Shown piece after piece: positions 53,262 through 63,053 of a stretch of 64,000 bases of DNA. Each line of letters begins with the position of its first letter. Position 1 is the stretch's first letter. Made by a program: the position numbers and the translations under genes. The DNA is from Deltaproteobacteria bacterium (GTDB taxonomy: Bacteria > Desulfobacterota > Desulfomonilia > UBA1062): NCBI GenBank assembly GCA_029547185.1, contig JAKPPU010000032.1, positions 1-64,000 of the forward strand, read 5' to 3'. The notes beneath the pieces are model-generated. The model had not been told where the DNA came from. It worked only from the letters and a program-made list of their open reading frames with translations, and did no database searches.

Positions 53262-54298
53262 AGGACCGGCTCTTTAGCGAGTTTTACCGGTTCTCGTTCT
53301 TCCAGGCAGTGAGCCTGATCGAGGCGCTCTACCCCGACAGGGACGCCCTGGGCAGGAGCCTCGTGCCCACCCACGAAGCGGTCCGGTTCAGGGTCGAGCC
53401 CGGCTTTTCCTTTCCGCCGAGCGACCTCTCGTCGCTCGAGGTTCCGGACGACGGCAGGCCCATCGAGATGGGCGTCTCCTTCATGGGGCTGATCGGTCCT
53501 TCCGGTGTGCTTCCCCGCTGGTACAATGCCCTGGCAGCGGAGAGGAACAGACAGAAGGACTTCGCGGCATCCTCGTTTTTCGATATCTTCCACCACCGCC
53601 TCATCTCTCTCTTCTACCTCGCTTGGAAGAAGGGCCGCCTGCCGGAGAACTATACGAGCGGCGAGGACGACCGCCTCTCTTCCTACCTGCTGAGCCTGTC
53701 GGGCCTCGGGACAAAGGGGCTGGCCCGCATGATCGGCCTGCCCAAGGAAGCCCTCGCCTTTTATACCGGCCTCCTCTCGAAGCAGGCGCCTTCTGCGGCA
53801 GCTATCGAGGCGACGGTGGCGTACCTGTCCGGAACCGATGTCCGGGTGGAGCAGTTCGTCGAGAGGGACATCGATCTCGACGAGGAAGACCGCACGAGCC
53901 TGGGGATGAGAAACGCTTCCCTGGGCGTCGACACCATCTGCGGGACCTGCATCAAGGACTGCCAGAGCACGTTCCGGATAGAGCTCGGTCCCATGGGCTA
54001 CGATGAGTTCAGGAGGTTCCTGCCCGGAAGCGGCGACCTCATCCGCCCCATCTTCTTCCTCGTTAAGTACATGGTGGGCATGGAATTCGAGTTCGACATC
54101 CGCATAACCCTCAGGAAGGACGAGGTGCCCGCCTGCGAGCTCGGCAAAAAGGAATGGCAGCTGGGCCGGTCCACCTGGCTGAAATTGCCCCGGCACGGGC
54201 TTCATGAGGACGTCTCCATCATCGTGGAGGAAGCAGACGCCATGGGAGGCTTCAATGCGTCCGGAAAGGTCGGGACAGCCGGGACTCCAGTTCACTAG
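53225..54298 (+). CDS. tssG: T6SS baseplate protein TssG
   Basis: A 357-aa protein with FYRFSFFQAVSLIEALYP, VRFRVEPGFSFPPSDLSSL and FMGLIGPSGVLPRWYNALA, then a helical middle and VGMEFEFDIRITLRKDEVPA. It is TssG, partner of TssF. ATG 53225 lies within the end of tssF. Confidence 0.93.
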   Translation: MAAKKRESDTHLKDRLFSEFYRFSFFQAVSLIEALYPDRDALGRSLVPTHEAVRFRVEPGFSFPPSDLSSLEVPDDGRPIEMGVSFMGLIGPSGVLPRWYNALAAERNRQKDFAASSFFDIFHHRLISLFYLAWKKGRLPENYTSGEDDRLSSYLLSLSGLGTKGLARMIGLPKEALAFYTGLLSKQAPSAAAIEATVAYLSGTDVRVEQFVERDIDLDEEDRTSLGMRNASLGVDTICGTCIKDCQSTFRIELGPMGYDEFRRFLPGSGDLIRPIFFLVKYMVGMEFEFDIRITLRKDEVPACELGKKEWQLGRSTWLKLPRHGLHEDVSIIVEEADAMGGFNASGKVGTAGTPVH

Positions 54299-54529
54299 GC
54301 TAGATATTATGAAAAAAACATACACCAAGCCGGCTGCACGGTCATTCCCTTAGAAGGCGCGTAGGCGTCAACTTTAGAGAGGTGGGCACTGATTTGAAAA
54401 GCTTGAGGAATGACAGAGGAGAAAACGGGAATAACAGGGGAGAAAACGAGGATGACTGTGCGAGGTATCCTGTAAATTTGGCAAAGTGTTTTGCATCAAA
54501 CTCCATGGACTGAAAGGAGCATCCGTAAT

Positions 54530-57169
54530 ATGGCTGTAAGCAATCTGAAGACCCTCATCGGCAAGCTGAACACCACCTGCAGGAGCGCCCTCGAATCTGC
54601 TGCCGGGCTGTGCATGTCGCACACCCACTACGAGGTGGACCTCGAGCACTTCCTCCTCAAGCTCATGGACCTGCAAGACACGGATCTCCGCAAGATCCTC
54701 CGCTTCTTCGAGATCAACCCGGACCGACTGACCGCAGACCTTGCCCGAGCGCTCGAAGGGTTCAAGACCGGAAACGCGCGCACGCCCGTGTTCTCGCCCC
54801 AGATACCGAAGATGATCCAGGAGGCGTGGATGCTCGCCTCCATCGACTATCAGGCCGACAGCATCCGTTCGGGCCACATCATCCTCTCGCTCCTGAGCGA
54901 TGACCAGACGGCACGGATGCTCCTGTCCGAGGCAGACTCTCTCAGGAAGATCAAGGTCGACACCCTCCACGAGAGCCTCCTCGACATCGTGAAGGGATCG
55001 GCCGAGGATGAGAGCGCCGCTGTGCAGGCGGACCGCGAGCCGGGAGCACCGGGCGAGGCAAAGCCCGTCGGCACGAAGGCCCTCGACCAGTTCACCATCA
55101 ACCTCACCGACCAGGCCAGGAAGGGCAGGATCGACCCGGTCCTGGGCCGCGATTTCGAGATCCGGCAGATGATCGACATCCTCATCCGCCGCAGGCAGAA
55201 CAACCCCATCCTCACCGGTGAGGCGGGCGTGGGCAAGACGGCCGTCGTGGAAGGCTTCGCCATGCGGGTGGCCGAGGGAGACGTGCCGCCGGCGCTTCAG
55301 GGCGTGGAGATCCGGTCGCTCGACCTGGGCCTCCTCCAGGCAGGGGCAGGGGTCAAGGGTGAGTTCGAGAACCGGCTCAAGTCGGTCATAGGCGAGGTGA
55401 AGGCATCGCCTGTGCCCATCATCCTCTTCATCGACGAGGCGCACACCCTCATCGGAGCAGGAGGCTCCGCCGGGATGGGAGACGCCGCGAACCTGCTCAA
55501 GCCGGCGCTTGCCCGGGGCGAGCTCCGCACCATCGCCGCCACCACCTGGGCTGAATACAAGAAATACTTCGAGAAGGACGCGGCCCTGGCCCGCAGGTTC
55601 CAGGTCGTGAAGGTCGAGGAGCCGGACGAGCAGAAGGCCCTTGTCATGATGCGGGGCATCGCATCGTTCCTCGAGAACCACCACAAGGTCATGATAACGG
55701 ACGAGGCGCTCGAGAGCACGGTGAGGCTCTCCCACCGCTACATCTCGGGCAGGCAGCTCCCGGACAAGGCAGTGAGCGTGCTCGACACCGCGTGCGCCCG
55801 GGTGGCCATCGGCCTGACCACGAGCCCGCCCGCGATCGAAGAGGCAGTAAGGCGGATCAACCACATCAGGAGCGAGCTCAAGGCCCTCGCTAAGGAAACC
55901 CTCGTGGGCATCGACCACTCCGAGAAGGTGAAGACCCTCGAAAAGGAGCAGAAAGAGACCGAGGCGAGGCTCGAGGCACTCAATAAAAAGTGGAAGACGG
56001 TCATGGAAGCCGCGAACAGGATCATCGCCGTCCGCAGGGAGATCCACGACCTTCATGAATCGGACCTGAAGAGCAAGGACCTTGTAAAGAAGCAGAAGGA
56101 ACTGAAGAGTCTGGAGAAGGAGCTCGAAAAGGCACAGGGCGACGAGCCCCTCGTCCAGGTGGCGGTCGACTCACAGACCATCTCTGAGGTGATCGCGGGC
56201 TGGACCGGCATCCCCGTGGGCAACATGATGGCCGACGAGATCGAGACCGTGCTCAGCATGGACAAGCTCCTCAAGGAGCGCATCATCGGCCAGGACCACG
56301 CGCTCGAAGCGGTGGCGCAGATGATCCAGACCGCCCATGCCGGCATCGAAGACCCGTCGAAGCCCACGGCCGTCTTCATGTTCGTGGGGCCTTCCGGCGT
56401 GGGCAAGACCGAGACCGCGCTCGCGCTGTCCGAACTGCTCTACGGCGGAGAGGAGAACGTGATCACCATCAACATGTCGGAGTACCAGGAGGCCCACACC
56501 GTATCGAGCCTGAAGGGATCGCCTCCGGGCTACGTGGGATACGGCGAAGGCGGCGTGCTCACCGAGGCGGTGAGACGCAGGCCCTACAGCGTGGTGCTCC
56601 TCGACGAGGTCGAGAAGGCCCACCCCGATGTCATGGAGATGTTCTTCCAGGTCTTCGACAAGGGCCGGATGGAAGACGGCGAGGGAAGGGAGATCGACTT
56701 CAGGAACACGCTCATCATCCTCACGTCGAACATCGGCACCGACCTCATCATGAAGGCCTGCGCCGACCCGGAGACCAGGCCCGATCCCGGGGCGCTTGCC
56801 GAGATGCTGCGCACCGACCTGCTCAAGCACTTCAAGCCCGCATTCCTCGGCCGGCTCAAGGTGATCCCGTACTATCCCATCACGGACGAGATCATGAAGC
56901 TCATCGTCAGGCTCAAGCTCAACCGCATCAAGAAGCGCATGATAGAGAACCGCAGGTGCGAATTCGAGTTCGGAGACGAGGTCGTGAACTCGATCGCGAG
57001 CCGGTGCACCGAGGTTGACAGCGGCGCGCGCAACGCCGACCACATCATGACCAACACGCTCCTGCCCGAGATGTCGCGCGAGATCCTCACCCGCATGGCG
57101 AAAGGCGAGCAGATAAAGAAGGTAAAGGTATCGGTGGACGGCAGCGGCTTCAGGTTCGACATCAAATGA
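54530..57169 (+). CDS. clpV: T6SS ATPase TssH (ClpV)
   Basis: An 879-aa ClpB-type AAA+ ATPase: N-terminal domain (1-160), first Walker A GEAGVGKT (about 230-237), a coiled middle domain (about 440-560), second Walker [10 protein letters not shown] (about 620) and C-terminal D2-small domain. ClpV disassembles contracted sheath. AAAGGAGC precedes ATG 54530; 231 bp separate it from tssG, so it may have its own promoter. Confidence 0.95.
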   Translation: MAVSNLKTLIGKLNTTCRSALESAAGLCMSHTHYEVDLEHFLLKLMDLQDTDLRKILRFFEINPDRLTADLARALEGFKTGNARTPVFSPQIPKMIQEAWMLASIDYQADSIRSGHIILSLLSDDQTARMLLSEADSLRKIKVDTLHESLLDIVKGSAEDESAAVQADREPGAPGEAKPVGTKALDQFTINLTDQARKGRIDPVLGRDFEIRQMIDILIRRRQNNPILTGEAGVGKTAVVEGFAMRVAEGDVPPALQGVEIRSLDLGLLQAGAGVKGEFENRLKSVIGEVKASPVPIILFIDEAHTLIGAGGSAGMGDAANLLKPALARGELRTIAATTWAEYKKYFEKDAALARRFQVVKVEEPDEQKALVMMRGIASFLENHHKVMITDEALESTVRLSHRYISGRQLPDKAVSVLDTACARVAIGLTTSPPAIEEAVRRINHIRSELKALAKETLVGIDHSEKVKTLEKEQKETEARLEALNKKWKTVMEAANRIIAVRREIHDLHESDLKSKDLVKKQKELKSLEKELEKAQGDEPLVQVAVDSQTISEVIAGWTGIPVGNMMADEIETVLSMDKLLKERIIGQDHALEAVAQMIQTAHAGIEDPSKPTAVFMFVGPSGVGKTETALALSELLYGGEENVITINMSEYQEAHTVSSLKGSPPGYVGYGEGGVLTEAVRRRPYSVVLLDEVEKAHPDVMEMFFQVFDKGRMEDGEGREIDFRNTLIILTSNIGTDLIMKACADPETRPDPGALAEMLRTDLLKHFKPAFLGRLKVIPYYPITDEIMKLIVRLKLNRIKKRMIENRRCEFEFGDEVVNSIASRCTEVDSGARNADHIMTNTLLPEMSREILTRMAKGEQIKKVKVSVDGSGFRFDIK

Positions 57170-57219
57170 CGCCTGACGAGCTACCGGCGAGTCACATGAG
57201 AATGACAGGAGGAACATAA

Positions 57220-57648
57220 ATGGCGAATGTTTATCTGTGCGGTCACGGGCAGTGGAAGACCAAAGGAGAGGCAAAGATCTTCACCGTTTTGCCCAAGGGT
57301 ACGACCCTCAAGGTGTATGTCCCCGTGGGCCGTTTCCTGGGTGTTCCGGATGCGATGGCGATCATCCGCGGTGACGAGGGGGCAATGGGGCCTGATCAGG
57401 TTTTCGGGCCGTACCAGAGCTGCCCTGACACCAGCCTCTTCCCGGCGGTCGAGTTCCAGGGACAGTTCCAGGCTGTCGTGAACACCGCAGGAGGCCAGCT
57501 CTACATGGTCATGGCCGAGACAAAGCTTTCGGCGCTCCTCAACCAGTTTGCCGGAAACGACATCTTCTGGATAGCCTGCCGCGGGCACAACCTGGACCGG
57601 CAGCTCAAGGTCGTGGATAACTTCCCTAGGGTTGCCTGGAAGGGATAG
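57220..57648 (+). CDS. Unknown T6SS-locus protein (142 aa), candidate cargo
   Basis: A small protein without signal peptide or membrane segment. It opens VYLCGHGQWKTKGEAKIFTV and has NDIFWIACRGHN near the C-terminus, with GHG and W-x-A-C-R patterns that weakly recall Stv-type domains, but I cannot name it. It follows clpV, a common place for effectors and immunity genes. TAG ends it at 57646-57648, and the same frame continues as Cys-rich sequence. Confidence 0.6.
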   Translation: MANVYLCGHGQWKTKGEAKIFTVLPKGTTLKVYVPVGRFLGVPDAMAIIRGDEGAMGPDQVFGPYQSCPDTSLFPAVEFQGQFQAVVNTAGGQLYMVMAETKLSALLNQFAGNDIFWIACRGHNLDRQLKVVDNFPRVAWKG

Positions 57649-57837
57649 CTGCTGGACAGCAGGAACCTGGACAAATACCCGGACAAGTGCAGGCAATGCC
57701 GGGGCTGCATCGAGTGCACCGAAGAATACTGCATCTTCAACTCCCACGGAGACCCCGAGGACTGCTTCATGGAGAAGTGCTCCTACTGCACCCAGTTCCT
57801 GAGGATACAGAGGCTCTTCCTGGGCAATGTCGGGTGA
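57649..57837 (+). CDS. Cys-rich frame directly after the TAG stop (no ATG/GTG/TTG start)
   Basis: In the same frame as the preceding gene, 62 further codons run to TGA at 57835. The translation is Cys-rich: CRQCRGCIECTEEYC gives C-x2-C-x2-C-x2-C-x4-C, and CFMEKCSYC follows, all in strongly GC3-rich codons like real genes here. No usual start lies before the Cys block; only tandem CTG codons at 57649/57652, after AAGGGA, could serve. Alternatives are read-through of TAG, a nonsense mutation, or a sequencing error. Resembles an Fe-S or zinc module. Confidence 0.5.
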   Translation: MLDSRNLDKYPDKCRQCRGCIECTEEYCIFNSHGDPEDCFMEKCSYCTQFLRIQRLFLGNVG

Positions 57838-58103
57838 AAAAGAGCTTGGGGCAGGCTCCAGCGGATACGGCAATGCCGCTCTCCTGAGCTTTCACGTTCG
57901 CCGGAAACAGTGGTCTGCGGGTAATCCAGGAATATTATCTTATCCAAGGGAGGCCATTTCCAAAGAAACTCAGCGCCCTGCCCGGTGTCGCCGCAATCTA
58001 CCGGGCTCTTGCGGGCACGGGCTTTAGCTTTGTACTGCAGGCCTTCATCCGCCGGTGATGAGCACGTCATGCGGAATAGACCGGCACATTCTCAAGGGGA
58101 ACG

Positions 58104-59237
58104 ATGAAGATCAAATCCTTTGAGTTTAATCTCAGAGAGTTGGCCGGATCCACGGGCGACTTCGGTACACTCTTTCCTCTGGCGATCGGCTATATCGTTG
58201 TCTGCGGTCTCAATCCGGCAGGATTTCTGGTGATGATGGGTCTGGCAAACATCGTAACCGGCCTTGTGTACCGGCTTCCCATGCCCATCGAGCCTATGAA
58301 GGCGCTTGCTGTCGTTGCCATTGCCCAGCACTGGTCGCCTTCGATGGTCTACGCCTCCGGATTTGCGATGGGCGTCATATGGCTGGTCTTCGCCGTGACC
58401 GGCGTCATCGGGTGGATTGCGCGGGTAACACCTGATTCCGTCATCCGTGGAATCCAGGTTGCACTGGGAATCCTCCTCGCTGTCGAAGCTTTCAAAATGA
58501 TATCCACGTGGTGGGCGATCGGGATCGCCTCCATCTTCATCGTCATGCTGCTGCGGCAGAACCGTTATGCCCCTGCTGCCATCGTCCTGATGGTTCTTGG
58601 CGTAACCATCATGTTCATTAAGGGACAGTTCCAGCACGTCAGCCCTCCGGCATTCAGGCTTCCGACCCTTACCGGCTTCAGCCTTGAGGAAGTCTGGCAG
58701 ACACTTCTCCTGGCCGGCTTTGCCCAGATTCCATTGACGGTTACCAACGCAACCATCGCCACCTCTTCACTGATTAAAACCTACTGGCCGGATAAGCCTG
58801 TAAGCGTGAGGCGGCTCTCTTGGAGTCAGGGTGTCATGAATGTGATCCTCCCTTTTTTCGGGGGCATGCCGTTGTGCCATGGGGCCGGCGGCTTGGCCGG
58901 ACAGTACTATTTCGGCGCACGGACAGGCGGGACGAATATAATAGAAGGATTGATAGAAATCTCTCTGGGGCTGTTTCTGGCTCATTCCATCGCCGGACTG
59001 TTCACTGTTTTCCCCATGGCCATTATCGGCGCCATGATGTTTCTCGTCGGAACGGAGCTTGCCAAGTTCGCCAAAGGTATTCGGTTGAGCAGCGATCTCT
59101 TCCCCATGGGCATGACCATCGCCGTTTCATTGGCTGCCAACATGGCTTACGGCTTCCTGGCCGGGCTCATTGTCTACCACCTGACCCGATTTATTCGGAA
59201 GAAAGGTTATTGCACGTGCCTCGGGACGGTGATCTGA
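58104..59237 (+). CDS. Molybdate-type transporter (MOT1/SulP-like)
   Basis: A 377-aa membrane protein with about ten helices. The N-terminal block ELAGSTGDFGTLFPLAIGY and the MGLANIVTGLVYRLPMPIEP motif, with a second PMKALAVVAIAQH, match the MOT1 branch of the SulP-like permeases that import molybdate. Sulfate transport is not excluded, but no STAS domain is present, as in MOT1. It is the first gene after the T6SS locus, across a 266-bp gap with no clear riboswitch fold. Confidence 0.8.
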   Translation: MKIKSFEFNLRELAGSTGDFGTLFPLAIGYIVVCGLNPAGFLVMMGLANIVTGLVYRLPMPIEPMKALAVVAIAQHWSPSMVYASGFAMGVIWLVFAVTGVIGWIARVTPDSVIRGIQVALGILLAVEAFKMISTWWAIGIASIFIVMLLRQNRYAPAAIVLMVLGVTIMFIKGQFQHVSPPAFRLPTLTGFSLEEVWQTLLLAGFAQIPLTVTNATIATSSLIKTYWPDKPVSVRRLSWSQGVMNVILPFFGGMPLCHGAGGLAGQYYFGARTGGTNIIEGLIEISLGLFLAHSIAGLFTVFPMAIIGAMMFLVGTELAKFAKGIRLSSDLFPMGMTIAVSLAANMAYGFLAGLIVYHLTRFIRKKGYCTCLGTVI

Positions 59238-59368
59238 AACGCATCACAGTCCGGGGCTTGTAAAAGCCGTATCAGACCGGTGCATGCGGGCAGCCCATGA
59301 TAACGATTCAGAGACGTCGGCGGGAATTGCGTTTAAAGGAGTGCGGTTGCGGCAGGAATCCGGACGGC

Positions 59369-59668
59369 TCAGGCATCCTGATCCTTCCTGAACCCGTCGA
59401 TGACCCAGAGGACTCCCCATCCCAGGGCGACCGGGCTCAGTCCGACCAGGGCAAAGCCGAGGAGATCGCCGGACCAGGGCCGGAAATATACCGTCCACAG
59501 CAGCAGCCAGACTGCGGATGCCATCACGCCCAGCCGCACCTTGCCGGAAAGAGCCTTCATGATCTTCCCCGGCCTTCTATCTCTCCCTCCTTTTCCCATC
59601 CGCTTGGGAAGAAAGATTATGAGCACGAGCAGCAGAATGATGACCAGTATTTCCTGTAAGCCTGACAC
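59369..59668 (-). CDS. Small membrane protein, unknown
   Basis: A 99-aa protein: one N-terminal membrane helix (ILVIILLLVLIIFLP), a basic loop (KRMGKGGRDRRPGK) and two C-terminal helices (VMASAVWLLLWTVYF, LLGFALVGLSPVALGWGVLW). GGAGGA six bases before the GTG at 59668 supports this start. Not recognised. Convergent with the transporter gene. Confidence 0.6.
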   Translation of the reverse strand: MSGLQEILVIILLLVLIIFLPKRMGKGGRDRRPGKIMKALSGKVRLGVMASAVWLLLWTVYFRPWSGDLLGFALVGLSPVALGWGVLWVIDGFRKDQDA

Positions 59669-59775
59669 CGGAATCCTCCATACCGGGTATAACCCATATG
59701 GCTCCCACCGTCAAACACTAGCAAAAATCATTGCCGGGAAACAGCCCGGATATCGGAAAGCAAGAGGAGATGTCA

Positions 59776-60615
59776 ATGTTTGAACAGCTCGAGAAAATAA
59801 ATGCGCGGCCTGAGCCATTCGAGTTCTATACGGCAGCAGATCTCTGGACGGACGAACATACGTCCGAGCAGATGCTCAGGTTCCACCTGGATGAGGGAAT
59901 CGATGTTTCATCCCGCACCGTGGCTTTCATCGATCGATCTGTTGACTGGATAGCTTCCCGTTTCGATATCGGAGCCGGGAAGAAGGTTGCCGACTTCGGC
60001 TGCGGCCCGGGATTATATGCCGCGAGGCTGGCTCGAAGGCATGCAGCAGTTACCGGCATAGACTTCTCGAAGAGGTCGATCCGATATGCACAGGAGATTG
60101 CAGCCCGGGAAAGTCTGCCCATTAATTACATAAACCGGAACTATCTGGATTTCGAAACCGACGATCGCTTCGATCTCATCATGATGATCATGTGCGATTT
60201 CTGTGCGCTCAGCCCTGTCCAGAGGAGAAAGGTCCTTTCAAAGTTCCATATGCTTCTGGAACCCTCAGGTTCTGTTCTCCTCGACGTGTACTCCCTTACA
60301 GCCTTCAGCGAACGGGAGGAGAAGGCGCTGTATGAGGCCAATCTCCTCGATGGCTTCTGGTCTCCCAATAAATATTACGGTTTTCTGAATACCTTCAAGT
60401 ATGAGAAGGAAAAAGTGGTTCTCGATAAGTACACGATCGTCGAGGCGGAAAGATCACGTACCATTTATAATTGGCTTCAATACTTCAGCCCCGAGGATCT
60501 GGAGAGGGAGTTCGAAGATTGCGGCCTTGCCATTGAGGGGTATTATTCCGATGTCGCAGGGACGCCTTTCTCTTCGCAGAGCAGAGAATTTGCAGTCATT
60601 GCAAAGAAGCTGTAG
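59776..60615 (+). CDS. SAM-dependent methyltransferase
   Basis: From ATG 59776 the protein is 279 aa. Motif I VADFGCGPGLYAARLA (near residue 74), VTGIDFSKRSIRYA and DLIMMIMCDFCALSP make it a class I methyltransferase of the UbiE/Methyltransf_25 type. AGAGGAG six bases upstream favours this ATG over 59770. Substrate unknown. Upstream of a cupin and a GNAT fragment. Confidence 0.8.
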   Translation: MFEQLEKINARPEPFEFYTAADLWTDEHTSEQMLRFHLDEGIDVSSRTVAFIDRSVDWIASRFDIGAGKKVADFGCGPGLYAARLARRHAAVTGIDFSKRSIRYAQEIAARESLPINYINRNYLDFETDDRFDLIMMIMCDFCALSPVQRRKVLSKFHMLLEPSGSVLLDVYSLTAFSEREEKALYEANLLDGFWSPNKYYGFLNTFKYEKEKVVLDKYTIVEAERSRTIYNWLQYFSPEDLEREFEDCGLAIEGYYSDVAGTPFSSQSREFAVIAKKL

Positions 60616-60681
60616 CAGGCACAGAACAGGCTGATCCGGCAGACGGCTCTTTACCATACATCAACCAGGCAAGGAGAAGAT

Positions 60682-60999
60682 ATGATAGTTAAAGCGGACG
60701 AGGCGAAGGCGAGAAGTTTCCTGGGTGTCGATTTTGTTCTGCTCTCGCACGGCCCGGAATCAATGGTGACGAAGATGCTCTACAAGAAAGAGGACAAGCC
60801 TCCGTTGCACAAACATCCTAATGAGCAGAGCGGGTATGTCATCTCGGGAAGGTACAGGATCATCGTCGATAATCTCGGGTGCGAAATCGGTCCGGGCGAT
60901 TCATACTCTATTCCCCGCAATGTCGAGCATGGCATTGAAATCATAGAGCCCGGTGAGGTACTGGACTTCTTCAGTCCGCCGAGAAAGGATTATCTGTAG
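60682..60999 (+). CDS. Cupin-domain protein
   Basis: A 105-aa single cupin: motif 1 residues in LHKHPNEQSGYVISGRY and motif 2 in GDSYSIPRNVEHGIEI, with His and Glu for metal. Similar small cupins often bind metal and a sugar or amino-acid ligand. GTG of the next gene overlaps its TAG by one base. Confidence 0.85.
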   Translation: MIVKADEAKARSFLGVDFVLLSHGPESMVTKMLYKKEDKPPLHKHPNEQSGYVISGRYRIIVDNLGCEIGPGDSYSIPRNVEHGIEIIEPGEVLDFFSPPRKDYL

Positions 61000-61325
61000 T
61001 GGATATTGAGATACGAAGAAAAGAAGAGAGCGATCATCGGGAGACCGGGAGCATAACCCGGGAGGCGTTCTGGGACCTGTACAGGCCGGGCTGCGTCGAG
61101 CACCTGCTTGTGCATCGGCTCAGGCGATCGGAGGCATTCATCCCCGAGCTGGATTACGTCGCATGCGACGAGGGAAGAATCGTCGGGAGCATCGTCTCCT
61201 CAAAAGCCCTCGCGATAGATGATGACGGCAACGAAAGCAAAGTGTTGAGCATGGGTCCGCTGTGCGTTCTGCTTTCATATCAGGGGAACGGCATCGGCTC
61301 GCTGCTGCTGCGGACGACAAAATGA
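60999..61325 (+). pseudogene. GNAT acetyltransferase, C-terminally truncated
   Basis: A 108-aa reading frame from GTG 60999. The N-terminal GNAT half is normal (ITREAFWDLYRP, GSIVSSKALAI) and the acetyl-CoA motif begins (LSYQGNGIGSLLL), but the frame ends with RTTK right after, lacking the last strand and helix present in the usual 150-170 aa YhbS-type enzyme. No continuation appears in other frames; a membrane gene begins in a 4-bp overlap. A deletion likely removed the end. Confidence 0.6.
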
Positions 61326-61732
61326 GAATACATAAGATCAGGCTGCTCGCTGCAGCCGTGCTCTCGTTCGTGTTTTCTGTTTTGTATAACGGGCTCGTTC
61401 ATCTGGTGATCCTCGGATCGGCGAACAGGCAGGTCGAGGCATTGAGACGGGCGGACTTCTCATCCAAGATGTGGATATCCCTCCCGGCGACGCTGGCGAC
61501 GACATTCCTCTTTACGGCAATCTACGCGTTTTTCGTCTCGGAGAAGAATGCCCGGACCGGACTGCTCTACGGCTTCTGCTTCGGGGTCCTGATCGCCATC
61601 ATGGTCGATCTCAACCAGTACGTTCTCTATCCGCTGCCGTTCCCGCTCGTTGCAAAATGGGCCTTGTTCGGAATCATCGAGTTCAGCCTTATGGGCGTGA
61701 TCGTGGGCTCTGTGGTCAGGGACAGGGCATGA
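61322..61732 (+). CDS. Four-helix membrane protein, unknown
   Basis: A 136-aa protein with about four membrane segments (LLAAAVLSFVFSVLYNGLVHL; LPATLATTFLFTAIYAFFV; GLLYGFCFGVLIAIMVDL; FGIIEFSLMGVIVGSVV). ATG 61322 overlaps the GNAT stop as ATGA. The layout suits the DUF1761-like small membrane families, but I cannot name it. Confidence 0.6.
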   Translation: MRIHKIRLLAAAVLSFVFSVLYNGLVHLVILGSANRQVEALRRADFSSKMWISLPATLATTFLFTAIYAFFVSEKNARTGLLYGFCFGVLIAIMVDLNQYVLYPLPFPLVAKWALFGIIEFSLMGVIVGSVVRDRA

Positions 61733-61897
61733 CCGGCAGCCCCGGCGGAAGATTGCCTCATAAGCCGGCCGGATTCAAAACGAATAACCGCTAATCCTTC
61801 GCCCTTCACAGAGCCTGATGCAGCCGCTAGGCTCCGACAAACCTCCGCAATCCGCGATACCCGCTCTGCCCGATCGGGCAGGTCCTGCTTGGCTTCT

Positions 61898-62917
61898 CTA
61901 TTCCCCTATGGCCGTCTGACAGAGGTCTGCCATGAGCATGGGCGTAATGCCGGCCGAGCGCACGCTCTCCTGGAGCGTGAAGAAGCACATGGGGCAGTTG
62001 TAGATGCAGTGGGTCGCACCCGAAGATTTCAGGTCCTCGATGATCCTGTTTCTCGTGTCCTTTGCCAGATCGGATCGCTGCTGGGCTTCGAAGTTCAGGC
62101 CGCAGCACAGGGCATCTCCGTCCTCGTAGTGCCTTTTCACGCGGCTCACGCCGATGAGGTCGAAGATCCTGTCAACGAGGGCGTGGGTCTCGGGCACGAG
62201 ACGGTTCGAGCAGTTGCGGTGATAGGCCGCGCGGATGTTCAGGGGCCTTATCCTGCCTTTGAGCTGCTTCAACCGGTCGAGGATGTGCTCGAAGAGATGG
62301 ACGGGCTTGAAGGGAACGTTGAGTCCATAGGCCTCTGCATATGAGGTGAAGGCGGCGTAGCACTCGTCGTGGTAGCAGACGAGCTCGCTCAGCCCGTTCG
62401 GCTCCAGGTAGTATCTCCAGATGTTCTCGATCATGACCGGGAGCCGCTGTCTGCTGACGGACATCCTGCCGAAGTGCAGGTACATGAGGTTGCAGAAGAC
62501 GTCCGTTCCCCAGAACATCGATGCATTCTCGAAGAGGGGGCTTCTTATGGAATCCTTGAGCATGGGGAAGGTGCACATGTCGATGACGGGCGCATGCAGC
62601 TCGCGGAACTGGGTCTTTCCCTTCGGGGCGAGCGATGCGATCTGATGCTCCTCGATCTGGGCCGGGACAGGGTGCACCCCGTGCTTTTCCTGGAGCTCGA
62701 CGATGCGGTAGAACGGGTGGTTGCCCTTGGGGCAGAATTCCTCGCACGCATAGCAGGTTACGCAGTCATTGAGCACCCGGGATTTCCCGCCATTGGCGAG
62801 CAGGTCCCGCTCCCTCTTTGCCTGCGGGATGTCGAGGCCGGCATATCGGCACTTCGTGAGACAGTCCACTGTCTCGCACTGCATACAGAGGTCTTTTTCA
62901 AACTTGAGTTCCGGCAT
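61898..62917 (-). CDS. Fe-S oxidoreductase with CCG domain
   Basis: From ATG 62917 the protein is 339 aa, preceded by GGAGGGATCG. The N-terminal part has two Cys clusters (CMQCETVDCLTKC and CVTCYACEEFCPKG), suggesting one or two 4Fe-4S clusters. The C-terminal half has two heterodisulfide-reductase CCG-type motifs (YHRNCSN, ALCCGLNFE, YNCPMCFFTL), which hold a special cluster in HdrB-like proteins. It probably shuttles electrons in an anaerobic respiratory or fermentative chain. A longer start from 62998 lacks a site. Confidence 0.85.
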   Translation of the reverse strand: MPELKFEKDLCMQCETVDCLTKCRYAGLDIPQAKRERDLLANGGKSRVLNDCVTCYACEEFCPKGNHPFYRIVELQEKHGVHPVPAQIEEHQIASLAPKGKTQFRELHAPVIDMCTFPMLKDSIRSPLFENASMFWGTDVFCNLMYLHFGRMSVSRQRLPVMIENIWRYYLEPNGLSELVCYHDECYAAFTSYAEAYGLNVPFKPVHLFEHILDRLKQLKGRIRPLNIRAAYHRNCSNRLVPETHALVDRIFDLIGVSRVKRHYEDGDALCCGLNFEAQQRSDLAKDTRNRIIEDLKSSGATHCIYNCPMCFFTLQESVRSAGITPMLMADLCQTAIGE

Positions 62918-63053
62918 GACGATCCCTCCTCGAAAAGAATTGCAGCTCTCTGTCTTTTTTAGCCCGGTCAATCCGGACAGCTCATGAAGCCCGTTCATTG
63001 CACGCTGTTTTCATGATATCCGGGGGTCGGGGAATGTCAATATGCAAGTGCGG

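Noticed and set aside
54478..54495. Sigma-54-like TTGGCAAAGTGTTTTGCA before clpV
   Set aside because: GG-to-GC spacing is 11 nt instead of 10; sigma-54 is strict on this, so I do not call a promoter.
54374..56056. Long minus-strand ORF (560 aa) opposite clpV
   Set aside because: GC-rich shadow of clpV; composition is Gly/Leu/Asp-heavy with no family motif, while the plus frame is a full ClpV.
57687..57887. ATG-started 66-aa ORF overlapping the Cys-rich frame
   Set aside because: Its codons lack the GC3 pattern and its composition is not protein-like; the other frame is the coding one.
57838..58103. Possible molybdenum-cofactor-type riboswitch before the MOT1 gene
   Set aside because: Short stems can be drawn, but nothing matches the known Moco fold well enough to report.
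61866..61881. Perfect palindrome CTGCCCGATCGGGCAG between convergent genes
   Set aside because: Short, with no loop of normal size and no T-tract; not enough for a terminator call.
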